From assembly GCA_947497905.1 (NCBI GenBank), contig CANMIH010000005.1, positions 1 to 64,000 of the forward strand: DNA of 64,000 bases, read 5' to 3'. The notes under the pieces were generated by a model, which had not been told where the DNA came from, did no database searches, and saw only the letters and a list, made by a program, of their open reading frames with translations. A program made the position numbers and the translations under genes. Positions 26,372 through 34,978 of this stretch are shown here, piece by piece (the stretch's first letter is position 1; each line of letters begins with the position of its first letter). This DNA comes from an uncultured Pelagimonas sp. (GTDB lineage Bacteria; Pseudomonadota; Alphaproteobacteria; Rhodobacterales; Rhodobacteraceae).

Positions 26372-26872
26372 ATGGGTTTTCTCACGAAACTTTTTTCAGC
26401 ATCCGCTGTTTGTTTTGGATTGGTCAGTCAGGCTCAGGCCTTTGACCTCAATGGCAGTCATTACGCAGATGTGCGTGGGTGGCGCGTGGTTCAAAACCAA
26501 TTTGGCTGCTCTGGCTATGTGCCCGGTACTGGCCCAAGCGTGATCTTCAATACGCCCCCGGCGGGCGGCTGGCAGATGATCTTTGTCGATCCTGCGCATT
26601 ATGGCGATGTTCCCGGAGTGGTGGATGTCGACAAATACAGCTTTGACGACACATTTTATGTCGATGGCGGTTACGCCTATGGCGGCTTTGACCTTTCGCT
26701 GCGCAAATCCGTGGGTCAGGGTCGCATGCTTTACGCGGATATTGGCGGGGTTCGGTATGAACAAAGCCTGCGCGGGTCCACAGCTGTTCTTCTCAAACTG
26801 GAGGAATGCTGGACCCGGATGTCGGGCTGGACCACACAATCCAACAAGGCGCCAACCCGCGCTTTCAAATGA
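26372..26872 (+). CDS. Secreted hypothetical protein, possible paralogue
   Basis: 166 aa. Signal peptide FSASAVCFGLVSQAQA, then a mature part of about 144 residues rich in Gly, Tyr and Asp (RGWRVVQNQFGCSGYVPG, DDTFYVDGGYAYGGFDLSL, LEECWTRM). No catalytic motif recognised. It shares size, signal peptide, W-x-V/Cys start and late Cys with the preceding gene. AAGGA lies 9 bases before the ATG. Confidence 0.72.
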   Translation: MGFLTKLFSASAVCFGLVSQAQAFDLNGSHYADVRGWRVVQNQFGCSGYVPGTGPSVIFNTPPAGGWQMIFVDPAHYGDVPGVVDVDKYSFDDTFYVDGGYAYGGFDLSLRKSVGQGRMLYADIGGVRYEQSLRGSTAVLLKLEECWTRMSGWTTQSNKAPTRAFK

Positions 26873-26878
26873 CGGAAC

Positions 26879-26902
26879 GGCGCTGCTTGCAATAGCAGCG
26901 CC
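26879..26902. repeat. Inverted repeat after secreted-protein gene
   Basis: GGCGCTGCT (26879-26887) and AGCAGCGCC (26894-26902) form a perfect 9-bp stem with a 6-base loop. No T-run follows, so a terminator role is uncertain. It lies 39 bp before the MoxR gene. Confidence 0.7.
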
Positions 26903-26941
26903 TGCCGGGTACCCAAATTCAACAGTTTTATAGGGGCCCCC

Positions 26942-27787
26942 ATGACCGTTCGTTTCCAAGGCACAGACAGCTATGTCGCCACCGATGACCTGACAATGGC
27001 GGTGAATGCCGCCGTAACTCTCGAGCGCCCTTTGCTGGTCAAAGGCGAGCCGGGCACAGGAAAAACCGAACTGGCACGACAGGTGGCCAGTGCCTTGGGC
27101 CTGCGCATGATCGAGTGGAATGTGAAATCCACGACCAAGGCCCAACAGGGCCTTTATGAATATGATGCGGTGTCGCGCCTACGTGACAGCCAGCTTGGGG
27201 ATGAACGCGTCAATGACGTGTCGAACTACATCCGCAAAGGCAAACTCTGGCAGGCTTTCGAAGCCGGCGAAAAAGTAGTGCTGTTGATTGATGAGGTGGA
27301 CAAAGCGGACATCGAGTTTCCCAACGACCTGTTGCAAGAGCTCGATAAGATGGAATTCCATGTCTACGAGACCGGCGAGACCATCCGCGCCAAGACACGG
27401 CCGATTGTGATCATCACCTCTAACAACGAAAAAGAACTGCCCGACGCCTTCCTGCGTCGCTGTTTCTTTCACTACATCAAGTTTCCTGAGCCTGAGACCC
27501 TGCGCCGGATTGTCGAAGTGCACCATCCCGGCATCAAAGAAGCGCTTTTGACCACGGCCCTCACCCAGTTTTACGAATTGCGCGAACAGACTGGACTGAA
27601 AAAGAAACCCTCGACCTCCGAGGTGCTCGACTGGTTGAAATTGATCCTTGCCGAAGATCTCACTGCGGAAGATCTCAAACGCGATGGTGTCAACGCCCTG
27701 CCCCGTTTGCACGGTGCGCTGCTGAAAAACGAGCAGGATGTGCATCTGTTTGAACGTCTTGCCTTTATGGCCCGCCGCCAGCGCTAA
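26942..27787 (+). CDS. MoxR-family AAA+ ATPase (CoxD-like)
   Basis: 281 aa. Walker A VKGEPGTGKTELARQ, Walker B VVLLIDEVDKADIEFPNDLL, sensor 1 IVIITSNNEKELPDAFLRRC. The KSTTKAQQGLYEYDAVSRL segment is typical of CoxD-type MoxR proteins. These ATPases act as chaperones with VWA-domain partners in metal-enzyme maturation. A VWA gene (29921) lies 2.1 kb downstream on the same strand, separated by a DUF2927 lipoprotein gene. The target enzyme is unknown. Confidence 0.9.
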   Translation: MTVRFQGTDSYVATDDLTMAVNAAVTLERPLLVKGEPGTGKTELARQVASALGLRMIEWNVKSTTKAQQGLYEYDAVSRLRDSQLGDERVNDVSNYIRKGKLWQAFEAGEKVVLLIDEVDKADIEFPNDLLQELDKMEFHVYETGETIRAKTRPIVIITSNNEKELPDAFLRRCFFHYIKFPEPETLRRIVEVHHPGIKEALLTTALTQFYELREQTGLKKKPSTSEVLDWLKLILAEDLTAEDLKRDGVNALPRLHGALLKNEQDVHLFERLAFMARRQR

Positions 27788-27798
27788 ACCTTTTGTCC

Positions 27799-27828
27799 AA
27801 TGGGCGGCCTTCCTGCCGCCCATTGTTC
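27799..27828 (+). terminator. Terminator of the MoxR gene
   Basis: AATGGGCGGC (27799-27808) pairs with GCCGCCCATT (27815-27824), followed by a short T-rich tail. Confidence 0.72.
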
Positions 27829-27907
27829 ACGATTTCGCCGCAATTTCACGCGGCGTACTCCCAAAAATCACAGTTTTCACGCTAGGCACGCCGCAAAGTC
27901 GCCACGG

Positions 27908-27923
27908 TTAACAAGACGTTAAC
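27908..27923. promoter_or_regulatory. CtrA-type binding site
   Basis: TTAA-N7-TTAAC is matched exactly (TTAACAAGACGTTAAC), the known CtrA consensus of alphaproteobacteria. It lies 400 bp upstream of the DUF2927 gene. A functional role is inferred. Confidence 0.55.
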
Positions 27924-28067
27924 ACCTCTCCCCCTTCAGGCTGGCGCAAAAATACCCAACTCAACACACTGAATTTATTCAGCTTTTCAGAAGGTGGCGC
28001 CTGCAAGCAATATTTTTCCACAGGTTTAAATTCTATATTGCGCAGAAACCCTGCTTTTGCCCTATAG

Positions 28068-28084
28068 TGTCCAAAGAGTGGACA
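28068..28084. promoter_or_regulatory. Inverted repeat TGTCCA-N5-TGGACA
   Basis: Perfect 6-bp arms around AAGAG, 240 bp before the DUF2927 gene. Possible operator; no cognate regulator is obvious. Confidence 0.45.
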
Positions 28085-28323
28085 GAAAAACATCGGATCG
28101 TCAGACATCCGAGTAACGACAAAGCAGGCAGGCTTAACAACGTGTCCCATCATATGGTTCTTCCGATGCACATCCTGTGTGCCGTCGGTGATTTAATGCG
28201 TAGATTGCCCCGCAAAGCAGATGATGTTTTGCGTGATGTGCTTTGGCGTTTCACTTGGATCTATCCTGGACATCTGGCCTCTGGTCCGACGTCTCAAACG
28301 TTCCTCAAAGATCCGAGGTCGTG

Positions 28324-29706
28324 ATGCGCAAAGCACGTCGTTTCCTTCTTCCAATGTGTCTGGTGCTCGGGGCCTGTATGCCCGTTGCCCAAAACGACAC
28401 TGCCACACGAACCGCAGTCATTGTGGACACCGGCCTTCCACCGATGAAAGCTTTCACGGTGCCCCGCCCCTCGACACCGGTGGCGTCGAACTCCGATATG
28501 GCTCGCGATTTTCTGGATCTTGCCTTTGAGCTCGAATCCGGTCGAAGCTTGCCCGTGTTGACCCGATTTGAGGGGCCGATCTCGGTTCGCGTCACGGGCG
28601 CACCAACGGCCTCACTGGGATCGGATCTCGGACGTTTGTTGTACCGTCTACGTACCGAGGCCGGGATCAACATCAAACATGATCAATCCGAGAACGCGCA
28701 GATTACCATTCAGGCCGTAACTCGAGCAGATATTCGCAGACACCTGCCGCAGGCCGCTTGTTTTGTTGTGCCCAATGTCACCTCGCTTGCCGAGTACCGG
28801 GCCTATCGCCGGACAAAACGCACAAGCTGGTCTCAACTCCGCAGCCGCGAAAAGCTTGCAATTTTCCTGCCAAATGATGCCAGCCCACAAGAGGTTCGCG
28901 ATTGTCTGCATGAAGAGCTGGCACAGGCCATTGGTCCTCTGAACGATCTGTATCGCCTGCCGGACAGCGTATTTAACGACGACAATGTTCATACGGTGCT
29001 GACCGGTTATGACATGATGATTTTGCGCGCATATTACGATCCGGCGTTGCGCAATGGTATGACACGCAGTCAGGTGGCAGATCGCCTGCCGTCCATTCTT
29101 GCCCGTATCAATCCACGTGGACGTGGGGGCGCGGCAAAACGTTTGGCCAAAACGCCGCGTGTCTGGATCGAAGCCGTTCAAACCGCGCTTGGCCCTGGCG
29201 CCAATCCCAGCCAAAGACGCAACGCAGCAAATGAAGCTTTGAACGTAGCCTCGGCCATGGGGTGGACAGATCACCGTCGCGCCTTTTCACACTACGCAAT
29301 GGGGCGTCTGCTTCAGGCATCCGACCCGAATGCCGCGCAGCAGCAGTTTATGCAGGCTCAGCGCTATTTTGGACGTGGCCCAGAAACCGCATTGCACCGC
29401 GCCTATGTGGCCTCGCAGCTTGGCGCTTATGCCATCAGCGCAGGTCAGGGAGAACAGGCTCTGGCTTTGATCACTCCGCATCTGGACACTGCCGCGCGTC
29501 ATGAAAATGCGGCCCTTTTGTCGACCCTGATGATGCTGCGCGCAGAGGCGCTGGATCTGTCGGGCCGGGCCACAGAGGGGCGAAAAGTGCGACTGGACTC
29601 TCTGGGGTGGGCAAGATACGGCTTTGGCTCAGATTGGGCCGTGCGTGCGAAACTGCGTGAGATTGGCTCGCTCAACCCGGCGAAACGGAGAAAACACGCG
29701 CTATGA
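28324..29706 (+). CDS. DUF2927 lipoprotein
   Basis: 460 aa. The lipobox MCLVLGACMP (Cys near residue 18) marks a lipoprotein. A DUF2927 domain follows, with RLRTEAGINI, ACFVVPNVTSLAEYRAY and a zincin-like CLHEELAQAIGPLNDLYRLPDSVFNDDNVHTVL. The HEExxQxxG-like HEELAQAIG suggests a metalloprotease fold. The C-terminal half is helical with TPR-like pairs (AFSHYAMGRLLQASDPNAA, AALLSTLMMLRAEALDL). The start at 28324 is chosen for the signal sequence. It overlaps the next small gene by ATGA. Confidence 0.85.
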   Translation: MRKARRFLLPMCLVLGACMPVAQNDTATRTAVIVDTGLPPMKAFTVPRPSTPVASNSDMARDFLDLAFELESGRSLPVLTRFEGPISVRVTGAPTASLGSDLGRLLYRLRTEAGINIKHDQSENAQITIQAVTRADIRRHLPQAACFVVPNVTSLAEYRAYRRTKRTSWSQLRSREKLAIFLPNDASPQEVRDCLHEELAQAIGPLNDLYRLPDSVFNDDNVHTVLTGYDMMILRAYYDPALRNGMTRSQVADRLPSILARINPRGRGGAAKRLAKTPRVWIEAVQTALGPGANPSQRRNAANEALNVASAMGWTDHRRAFSHYAMGRLLQASDPNAAQQQFMQAQRYFGRGPETALHRAYVASQLGAYAISAGQGEQALALITPHLDTAARHENAALLSTLMMLRAEALDLSGRATEGRKVRLDSLGWARYGFGSDWAVRAKLREIGSLNPAKRRKHAL

Positions 29707-29870
29707 TCGTGATTATTGGGGCCATCTTGGGCGCTCTTCTGGGGGCCATGACCGCCAAACGCCGCAAGGGCAATACCGCAGACATTCTGCAATATGCCGT
29801 GGTTTATGCCATTGGTCTGGCGCTCGCTGGGATGGCTCTGACAATTGTGATCGAAAAGCTCGCCGGCTAA
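29703..29870 (+). CDS. Small two-helix membrane protein
   Basis: 55 aa. Two hydrophobic helices (VIIGAILGALLGAMTA and VVYAIGLALAGMALTIVI) linked by a basic turn AKRRKGNTADI. Translationally coupled to the DUF2927 gene by ATGA. It likely works at the membrane with the lipoprotein or with the VWA protein that follows 50 bp later. No known domain. Confidence 0.75.
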   Translation: MIVIIGAILGALLGAMTAKRRKGNTADILQYAVVYAIGLALAGMALTIVIEKLAG

Positions 29871-29920
29871 ACGTGGCGTCGTGCATTGCGGGCCCCTTGG
29901 CCCGCAGCTAAAGTCTCGCC

Positions 29921-31105
29921 ATGTTTGTACCTTTCTTCGAAAATCTGAGACAGGCCGGTGTCCCGGTTAGCCTCCGCGAATATCTTGCCTTCCTTGAAGG
30001 CATGACCGCCGGACTTGCGACCTATGATGTTGAGGCGTTCTATTTTTTGGCCCGCACCGCGATGGTCAAAGACGAACGCCATCTCGATCGGTTTGATCAG
30101 GCCTTTTCCCAAAGTTTCAAAGGCCTAGAAGCCATCACCCCAGATCAGGTTCTCGACGCCGTCGATATCCCCGAGGAGTGGTTACAGAAACTGGCCGAAA
30201 AGCATCTGAGCGACGAAGAAAAGGCCGAGATCGAGGCTTTGGGTGGCTTTGAGAAACTGATGGAGACGCTCAAAGAGCGCCTGAAGGAGCAAGAGGGCCG
30301 ACATCAAGGTGGCAACAAGTGGATTGGCACCGCCGGCACCTCCCCCTTTGGGGCCTATGGCTATAACCCTGAAGGTGTGCGCATTGGGCAGAAAGAAAGC
30401 CGCCATCAACGCGCCGTCAAAGTCTGGGACAAACGCGAGTTTCGCAACCTCGATGACAGCGTCGAACTGGGCACGCGCAATATCAAGGTTGCGCTGAAAC
30501 GGCTGCGCAATTGGGTGCGCGACGGGGCCGAAGAGGAACTTGATCTGGATGGCACCATTCGCGCAACGGCCGAGCATGGGTATCTTGATGTCAAAACCCG
30601 CCCCGAACGTCGCAATGCGGTCAAGATCCTCCTGTTCCTAGATGTGGGGGGCTCGATGGATCCCTATATCAAGGTTGTGGAAGAGCTGTTTTCAGCGGCA
30701 CGAGCCGAGTTCAAACATCTGGAATACTTCTATTTCCACAATTGCCTTTATGAAGGCGTCTGGCGTGACAACAAACGCCGGTGGGATCAGCAGACCCCGA
30801 CCTGGGAGGTGTTAAACACCTATGGGTCTGACTACAAATGTATCTTTGTCGGCGATGCCAGCATGTCCCCTTATGAAGTTGCATATGCAGGCGGAGCCAA
30901 TGAGCACTGGAACGCCGAATCAGGTCAAGTCTGGTTGGAACGCGTCCGCCAGCAATGGGATCATCACCTCTGGATCAACCCGGTGCCGGAAAAGCATTGG
31001 CAGTACACCCAATCCATCCAGATGATCCGCGAAATCTTTGAAGATCGTATGGTTCCCATGACCTTAAGTGGTGTCGACCAGGGCATGCGCCTACTCGGAC
31101 GTTAG
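29921..31105 (+). CDS. VWA-domain protein (CoxE-like)
   Basis: 394 aa. An N-terminal helical region (PVSLREYLAFLEGMTAG, a hallmark of CoxE-like proteins) is followed by a C-terminal von Willebrand A domain with FLDVGGSMDPYIK. The MIDAS motif reads DxGxS rather than DxSxS, so metal binding may be altered. CoxE-type proteins pair with MoxR/CoxD ATPases in cofactor maturation; a MoxR gene lies at 26942. There is no cox structural gene in the window. No strong Shine-Dalgarno is visible before ATG 29921. Confidence 0.88.
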   Translation: MFVPFFENLRQAGVPVSLREYLAFLEGMTAGLATYDVEAFYFLARTAMVKDERHLDRFDQAFSQSFKGLEAITPDQVLDAVDIPEEWLQKLAEKHLSDEEKAEIEALGGFEKLMETLKERLKEQEGRHQGGNKWIGTAGTSPFGAYGYNPEGVRIGQKESRHQRAVKVWDKREFRNLDDSVELGTRNIKVALKRLRNWVRDGAEEELDLDGTIRATAEHGYLDVKTRPERRNAVKILLFLDVGGSMDPYIKVVEELFSAARAEFKHLEYFYFHNCLYEGVWRDNKRRWDQQTPTWEVLNTYGSDYKCIFVGDASMSPYEVAYAGGANEHWNAESGQVWLERVRQQWDHHLWINPVPEKHWQYTQSIQMIREIFEDRMVPMTLSGVDQGMRLLGR

Positions 31106-31153
31106 GGAAAGCACTAAAACTCTCTCTATTATGCAAGGCCTTGGCTAGCCCCC

Positions 31154-31214
31154 GTTCATACCTCCGAAACTTTTCACGCTCAAATCTGATGCGGAACTTT
31201 TGGAAGGTATGAAC
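31154..31214 (+). promoter_or_regulatory. 5' hairpin sequestering the chemoreceptor RBS
   Basis: GTTCATACCT (31154-31163) is the exact complement of AGGTATGAAC (31205-31214). Past one bulged A (31204), CCGAAA (31164-31169) pairs with TTTTGG (31198-31203, one G-U pair). The resulting 16-bp stem covers the GGAAGG Shine-Dalgarno and ends at the base before ATG 31215. The loop is 28 nt. It looks like an RNA switch, or less likely a DNA operator. Confidence 0.6.
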
Positions 31215-33257
31215 ATGTCTCTTCGTTACAGGATCATCATCGCAATTCTGGTGTGTTCTGTGGTTTCGGCGGCCTTTGTTGCAACGCCGCTCTTCCTCGG
31301 TGCCCGACAAATGGTCAGCGCGGGCAGTGAACGGGAAATGTCTCAGGTGAAGGCCGGGATTGAGACCGCGCTTTCCGCGCGCATCACCGAAGCCCTGTCG
31401 ATGTCTGCCTTCTTTGCAGGAATGCCTCGGGTGCAACGGGCAATGCCTAAAAGCGATACCAAAGGTCTGCACCGGTTGTTTGTGAAAGACTTTGACGATC
31501 TTTCGGCCCAGACCGGCATCACGCAAATTCAATTTCACACGCCAGACAATGTCTCTGTTCTGCGCGTGCATGATCCTGAAAACCATGGTGATAACCTGAC
31601 CGACACCCGCCCGATTGTTGCCGAGGCAAACGCCCAAGGCGCGTCAATCGCAGGTTTGGAGCATAGTGTAAACGGTCTCAACATCATTGGTGTCTCTTCC
31701 GTCAAAGCCCGCAAAAAACATGCGGGCACCGTCGAGGTCGCCTTGAGCTTCGACAATGCGCTCTTGGACAGGATCACAAGCGGAACGGATTCCTCTCTCG
31801 AGGTTTATCTTCTGACCGATGAGACCCTGCCCCGTCTGACATCACGTTTCGACGGTGAGGCGCTGTTGAGCGCGGATCAGGTACAGGCTGCGGCAGAAGA
31901 AGGATATATCCCCCAACCGGGAAGCTTTCCGGATTTCGAAATGGTGGGTACAACCTTTCCAATTCTGGATTACGCGGGCAAACCCATCGCCATTGCCCAT
32001 GTTCTCGTGCCACAGGCCGCCTATCTCGCTATCGAGCAACAGATGCTCATGGTCGGTGGGATTGCGACAGGCGTGGCCTTGCTGCTCAGCATGATCATGG
32101 CCTGGGTCTTCGGCAAACGCCTGACCGGAGCCTTGGAGAAAGTCATCCGCCGCATGCGTCGTCTCTCGGACGGCGAAATTGACGTCGACACCTCAGATCT
32201 CAGCAATCAGTCCGGCGAAATCGGCGCGATGGTGTCGGGGCTGGAATCGTTCCGTGAAGGATTGATTGAAGCCGGTGATCTACGCCGCCAGCAGGAAATT
32301 CATCAGGCCGAGCAAGAACATGTCGTTGCCGTCCTCGCCCAGAGTTTGGGTCAATTGGCCAGCGGCAATATGCACACCCGCATTCACGAAGATATGGGCG
32401 AAGGTTATGTCGGTCTTGTCAGCGATTTCAATCAGGCTGCGGAACAGTTGTCGCACCTGGTCGACGAACTGACAGATTCCGCCTCCAATATTCTGAGTAT
32501 CTCGGAAACCATCGGCAATGCCGCTGAAGATCTTTCTGCACGCACCGAAAATTCGGCCGCCTCGCTTGAAGAAACCGCAGCGGCGCTTCAGATGGTCACC
32601 GGAGCTGTGACCTCCAGTGCCGAAAGCGCCAAAGGGGCTAACCAGGTTGGTCAGGGTGCGATTGCCAAAGCAGAAACTGGCGCGGGTATCGTCTCAGAGA
32701 CGGTCGAAGCCATGGGTGAAATTGACAAATCCTCCGAAGAAATCGCGCGGATCAGCGGCATCATTGACGATATTGCTTTCCAGACCAATCTCTTGGCGCT
32801 CAATGCGGGTGTAGAAGCCGCTCGTGCCGGTCAGGCCGGAAGCGGGTTCGCTGTCGTGGCCGGAGAGGTTCAAGCCCTGTCGCAGCGCACCGCAGAAGCC
32901 GCGGGTCAGATCAGTCAGCTGATTGCAAACTCTGGCGAACGCGTAACCCAAGGCGTGGCTTTGGTTGGCCGCACTGGTTCGGCGCTGGATGAAATCCTCT
33001 CCACTGTGCAGGATGTCACCACCCGCGTTGGCGAGATTGCCAACCTCAGTCAGGACCAATCCCAAGGGCTTTCTGAGGTGAACGCCGCTGTTGGACAGCT
33101 GGATCAGGCCACTCAGCAAAACGCAGCGATGTTCCAACGCACATCGGAGGCCAGCCAGGCTTTGGTCAAAGAGGGCGCGCGCCTTCGCGATCTGGTCGGA
33201 AAATTCAACGGACAACCCGCAACATCAGAAGACGCGATGATGGCCCAATCGGCGTAG
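31215..33257 (+). CDS. Methyl-accepting chemotaxis protein
   Basis: 680 aa. TM1 ([19 protein letters not shown]), a periplasmic sensor of about 260 residues, TM2 ([20 protein letters not shown]), a HAMP domain, then a second HAMP-like segment ([18 protein letters not shown]). The signalling domain has the conserved hairpin tip [20 protein letters not shown]. It reports ligand levels to CheA/CheW. No C-terminal NWETF-type CheR tether is present. ATG 31215 lies 8 bases after GGAAGG. That site is predicted to be buried in a hairpin. Confidence 0.93.
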   Translation: MSLRYRIIIAILVCSVVSAAFVATPLFLGARQMVSAGSEREMSQVKAGIETALSARITEALSMSAFFAGMPRVQRAMPKSDTKGLHRLFVKDFDDLSAQTGITQIQFHTPDNVSVLRVHDPENHGDNLTDTRPIVAEANAQGASIAGLEHSVNGLNIIGVSSVKARKKHAGTVEVALSFDNALLDRITSGTDSSLEVYLLTDETLPRLTSRFDGEALLSADQVQAAAEEGYIPQPGSFPDFEMVGTTFPILDYAGKPIAIAHVLVPQAAYLAIEQQMLMVGGIATGVALLLSMIMAWVFGKRLTGALEKVIRRMRRLSDGEIDVDTSDLSNQSGEIGAMVSGLESFREGLIEAGDLRRQQEIHQAEQEHVVAVLAQSLGQLASGNMHTRIHEDMGEGYVGLVSDFNQAAEQLSHLVDELTDSASNILSISETIGNAAEDLSARTENSAASLEETAAALQMVTGAVTSSAESAKGANQVGQGAIAKAETGAGIVSETVEAMGEIDKSSEEIARISGIIDDIAFQTNLLALNAGVEAARAGQAGSGFAVVAGEVQALSQRTAEAAGQISQLIANSGERVTQGVALVGRTGSALDEILSTVQDVTTRVGEIANLSQDQSQGLSEVNAAVGQLDQATQQNAAMFQRTSEASQALVKEGARLRDLVGKFNGQPATSEDAMMAQSA

Positions 33258-33287
33258 CATCATTGAACCACTTCAATGTCTCAAGTC

Positions 33288-33314
33288 GGCTCGCCAATTT
33301 GGCGGGCCGTTTTC
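33288..33314 (+). terminator. Terminator after the chemoreceptor gene
   Basis: GGCTCGCC (33288-33295) pairs with GGCGGGCC (33301-33308) with one wobble pair, followed by GTTTTC. Confidence 0.65.
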
Positions 33315-33524
33315 TGTACGCCTTAACCGGTCAGCGAAAGCCGTACTTTGTTATTGTGAAAACATGGTCTTCCCCAGCCCCAACCTCGCTGTTATGTCTA
33401 GCGCAGACACTTGGGCGATGGCGTCGCCGGGGTTCGCCCTTGTCCACACCACATCCTGCACGCCGGGACTTTCAATCGGGAGATTGAAGGCCCCGCCTTG
33501 TCTCCCTTCCTACAGGAGGCACGC

Positions 33525-34646
33525 ATGAGCTGGTCACCAGATAAAACCGAAGTCAAAAGCTGGAACGAATGGGACACGCTGCGCCATGTGATTGTGGGCC
33601 GCGCCGATGATTGCCACATTCCGCCAGAAGAACCCGCGCTTGATGCGAAGGTCCCGGAAGACAGTGATATGCGGGGCCAGTGGGGCCGCCGTCCGCAGGA
33701 AACAATCGATCGTGCAAACGAGTTGCTCGACAACTTCGCCAGTCAGCTGCGCAATCGCGGCATCCGGGTGGACCGCCCAACGTCGATTGACCACTCTCAG
33801 CCCGCGACAACCCCGGATTTCCACACCGACAGTCAGTTCGGCTGTATGCCACCGCGTGATGTCCTGCTGACCGTTGGGCATGAGATCCTCGAAGCGACCA
33901 TGTCCTATCGCTGCCGCTGGTTCGAATATCTCAACTATCGCCCGCTGATGCAGCAGTACTGGGACGAAGATCCCAAGTTCCGCCACGAGGCCGCGCCGAA
34001 ACCGCGACTGACTGATGCGGATTACCATCCCGATTACCTCAGCGAAAAAATCGGTGTGGAAAAGCGTTTGGAATGGGCGGCGAAAAAGTTCTTTGTCACC
34101 ACCGAGGAAGAGCCGCTGTTTGACGCCGCCGATGTACTGCGTTTTGGGCGTGATCTGGTGGTGCAGCATGGCTTTACCACCAACCAAAAGGGTATCGAGT
34201 GGCTCCGCCGTCACTTCCCCGATCACCGGGTTCACACCGTGAATTTCCCCGGTGACCCCTACCCGATCCACATCGACGCCACCTTTACCCCGCTGCGCCC
34301 CGGTCTGATCCTCAACAACCCGCAACGTCGTCTGCCAGAAGAGCAGCGCGGCATGTTTGAGAAAAACGGCTGGGAAATTGTGGATGCCGCACAACCCGCG
34401 CATAACACCCCGCCACCGTTGTGTTATTCTTCGACTTGGCTGTCGATGAACGTGCTGGTGCTGGACCCCAAAACAGTTTGTGTTGAGAAGTCAGAGGTCT
34501 ATCAGGCTGAACAGATGGACAAGCTCGGGATGGAAGTTGTCGAGGTGGAACTGCGCGACGCCTATGCCTTTGGTGGCGGATTGCACTGCTGCACCGCAGA
34601 TGTGTACCGAGATGGCGATTGCGAAGACTACTTCCCCAATCTCTAA
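33525..34646 (+). CDS. Glycine amidinotransferase-like enzyme
   Basis: 373 aa. Member of the AGAT/GATM family, which moves an amidino group from arginine to an amine through a cysteine intermediate. The catalytic triad can be placed: Asp in LFDAADVLRFGRDLVV, His in YPIHIDATFTPLRPGL, and Cys in GGGLHCCTADV (355/356). The start follows CAGGAGG. Acceptor unknown: glycine (guanidinoacetate) is one candidate. It stands alone on the plus strand between a terminator and the convergent Rieske gene. Confidence 0.85.
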   Translation: MSWSPDKTEVKSWNEWDTLRHVIVGRADDCHIPPEEPALDAKVPEDSDMRGQWGRRPQETIDRANELLDNFASQLRNRGIRVDRPTSIDHSQPATTPDFHTDSQFGCMPPRDVLLTVGHEILEATMSYRCRWFEYLNYRPLMQQYWDEDPKFRHEAAPKPRLTDADYHPDYLSEKIGVEKRLEWAAKKFFVTTEEEPLFDAADVLRFGRDLVVQHGFTTNQKGIEWLRRHFPDHRVHTVNFPGDPYPIHIDATFTPLRPGLILNNPQRRLPEEQRGMFEKNGWEIVDAAQPAHNTPPPLCYSSTWLSMNVLVLDPKTVCVEKSEVYQAEQMDKLGMEVVEVELRDAYAFGGGLHCCTADVYRDGDCEDYFPNL

Positions 34647-34978
34647 ACACAGTGCTCTCCTTGCTGGCCCCTTTCGGGGTCAGCAATCCAAGGTAAACTC
34701 CACAGCCTGTCTGCCAATCCGATGTCCGAAACAGGAAACGGGCACGTGGACGCACCCGCAGCGGCTAGGTTTTTTCGTCATACACAGCTGTTAACCTTAG
34801 CTTGCGCGCGTCATGTCCGCGACGAAATAGGTCATCGTCAAATACACTCATGGTCCGGTCCTTAAGCACAATTGCGACGTTTTGCTTTACAGAACGCGCA
34901 GTCTTTCACGCTTAGAGCCGGGTTGGTCTTTGCCGCTACAGAGCGTGCAAATAGGTCGGCCTTGGAGAGCGAAGTGAA
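34647..34978. other. Intergenic region between convergent genes
   Basis: 332 bp with no coding evidence. A hairpin sits at its left end (34661-34686). The rest shows no repeat, RNA gene or coding frame that I can support. Confidence 0.6.
34661..34686 (+). terminator. Hairpin after amidinotransferase gene
   Basis: TTGCTGGCCCC (34661-34671) pairs with GGGGTCAGCAA (34676-34686) with one G-U wobble pair and a TTTC loop. No T-run follows, so termination is likely but not certain. Confidence 0.6.

Larger units (their letters stand above)
27788..28323. other. 536-bp intergenic region with regulatory elements
   Basis: No convincing coding sequence. It holds a terminator (27799-27828), a CtrA-type box (27908-27923), and an inverted repeat TGTCCA-N5-TGGACA (28068-28084). 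A second small dyad (CGGAT...ATCCG) follows near 28094. These point to a regulated promoter for the DUF2927 gene. Confidence 0.6.
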
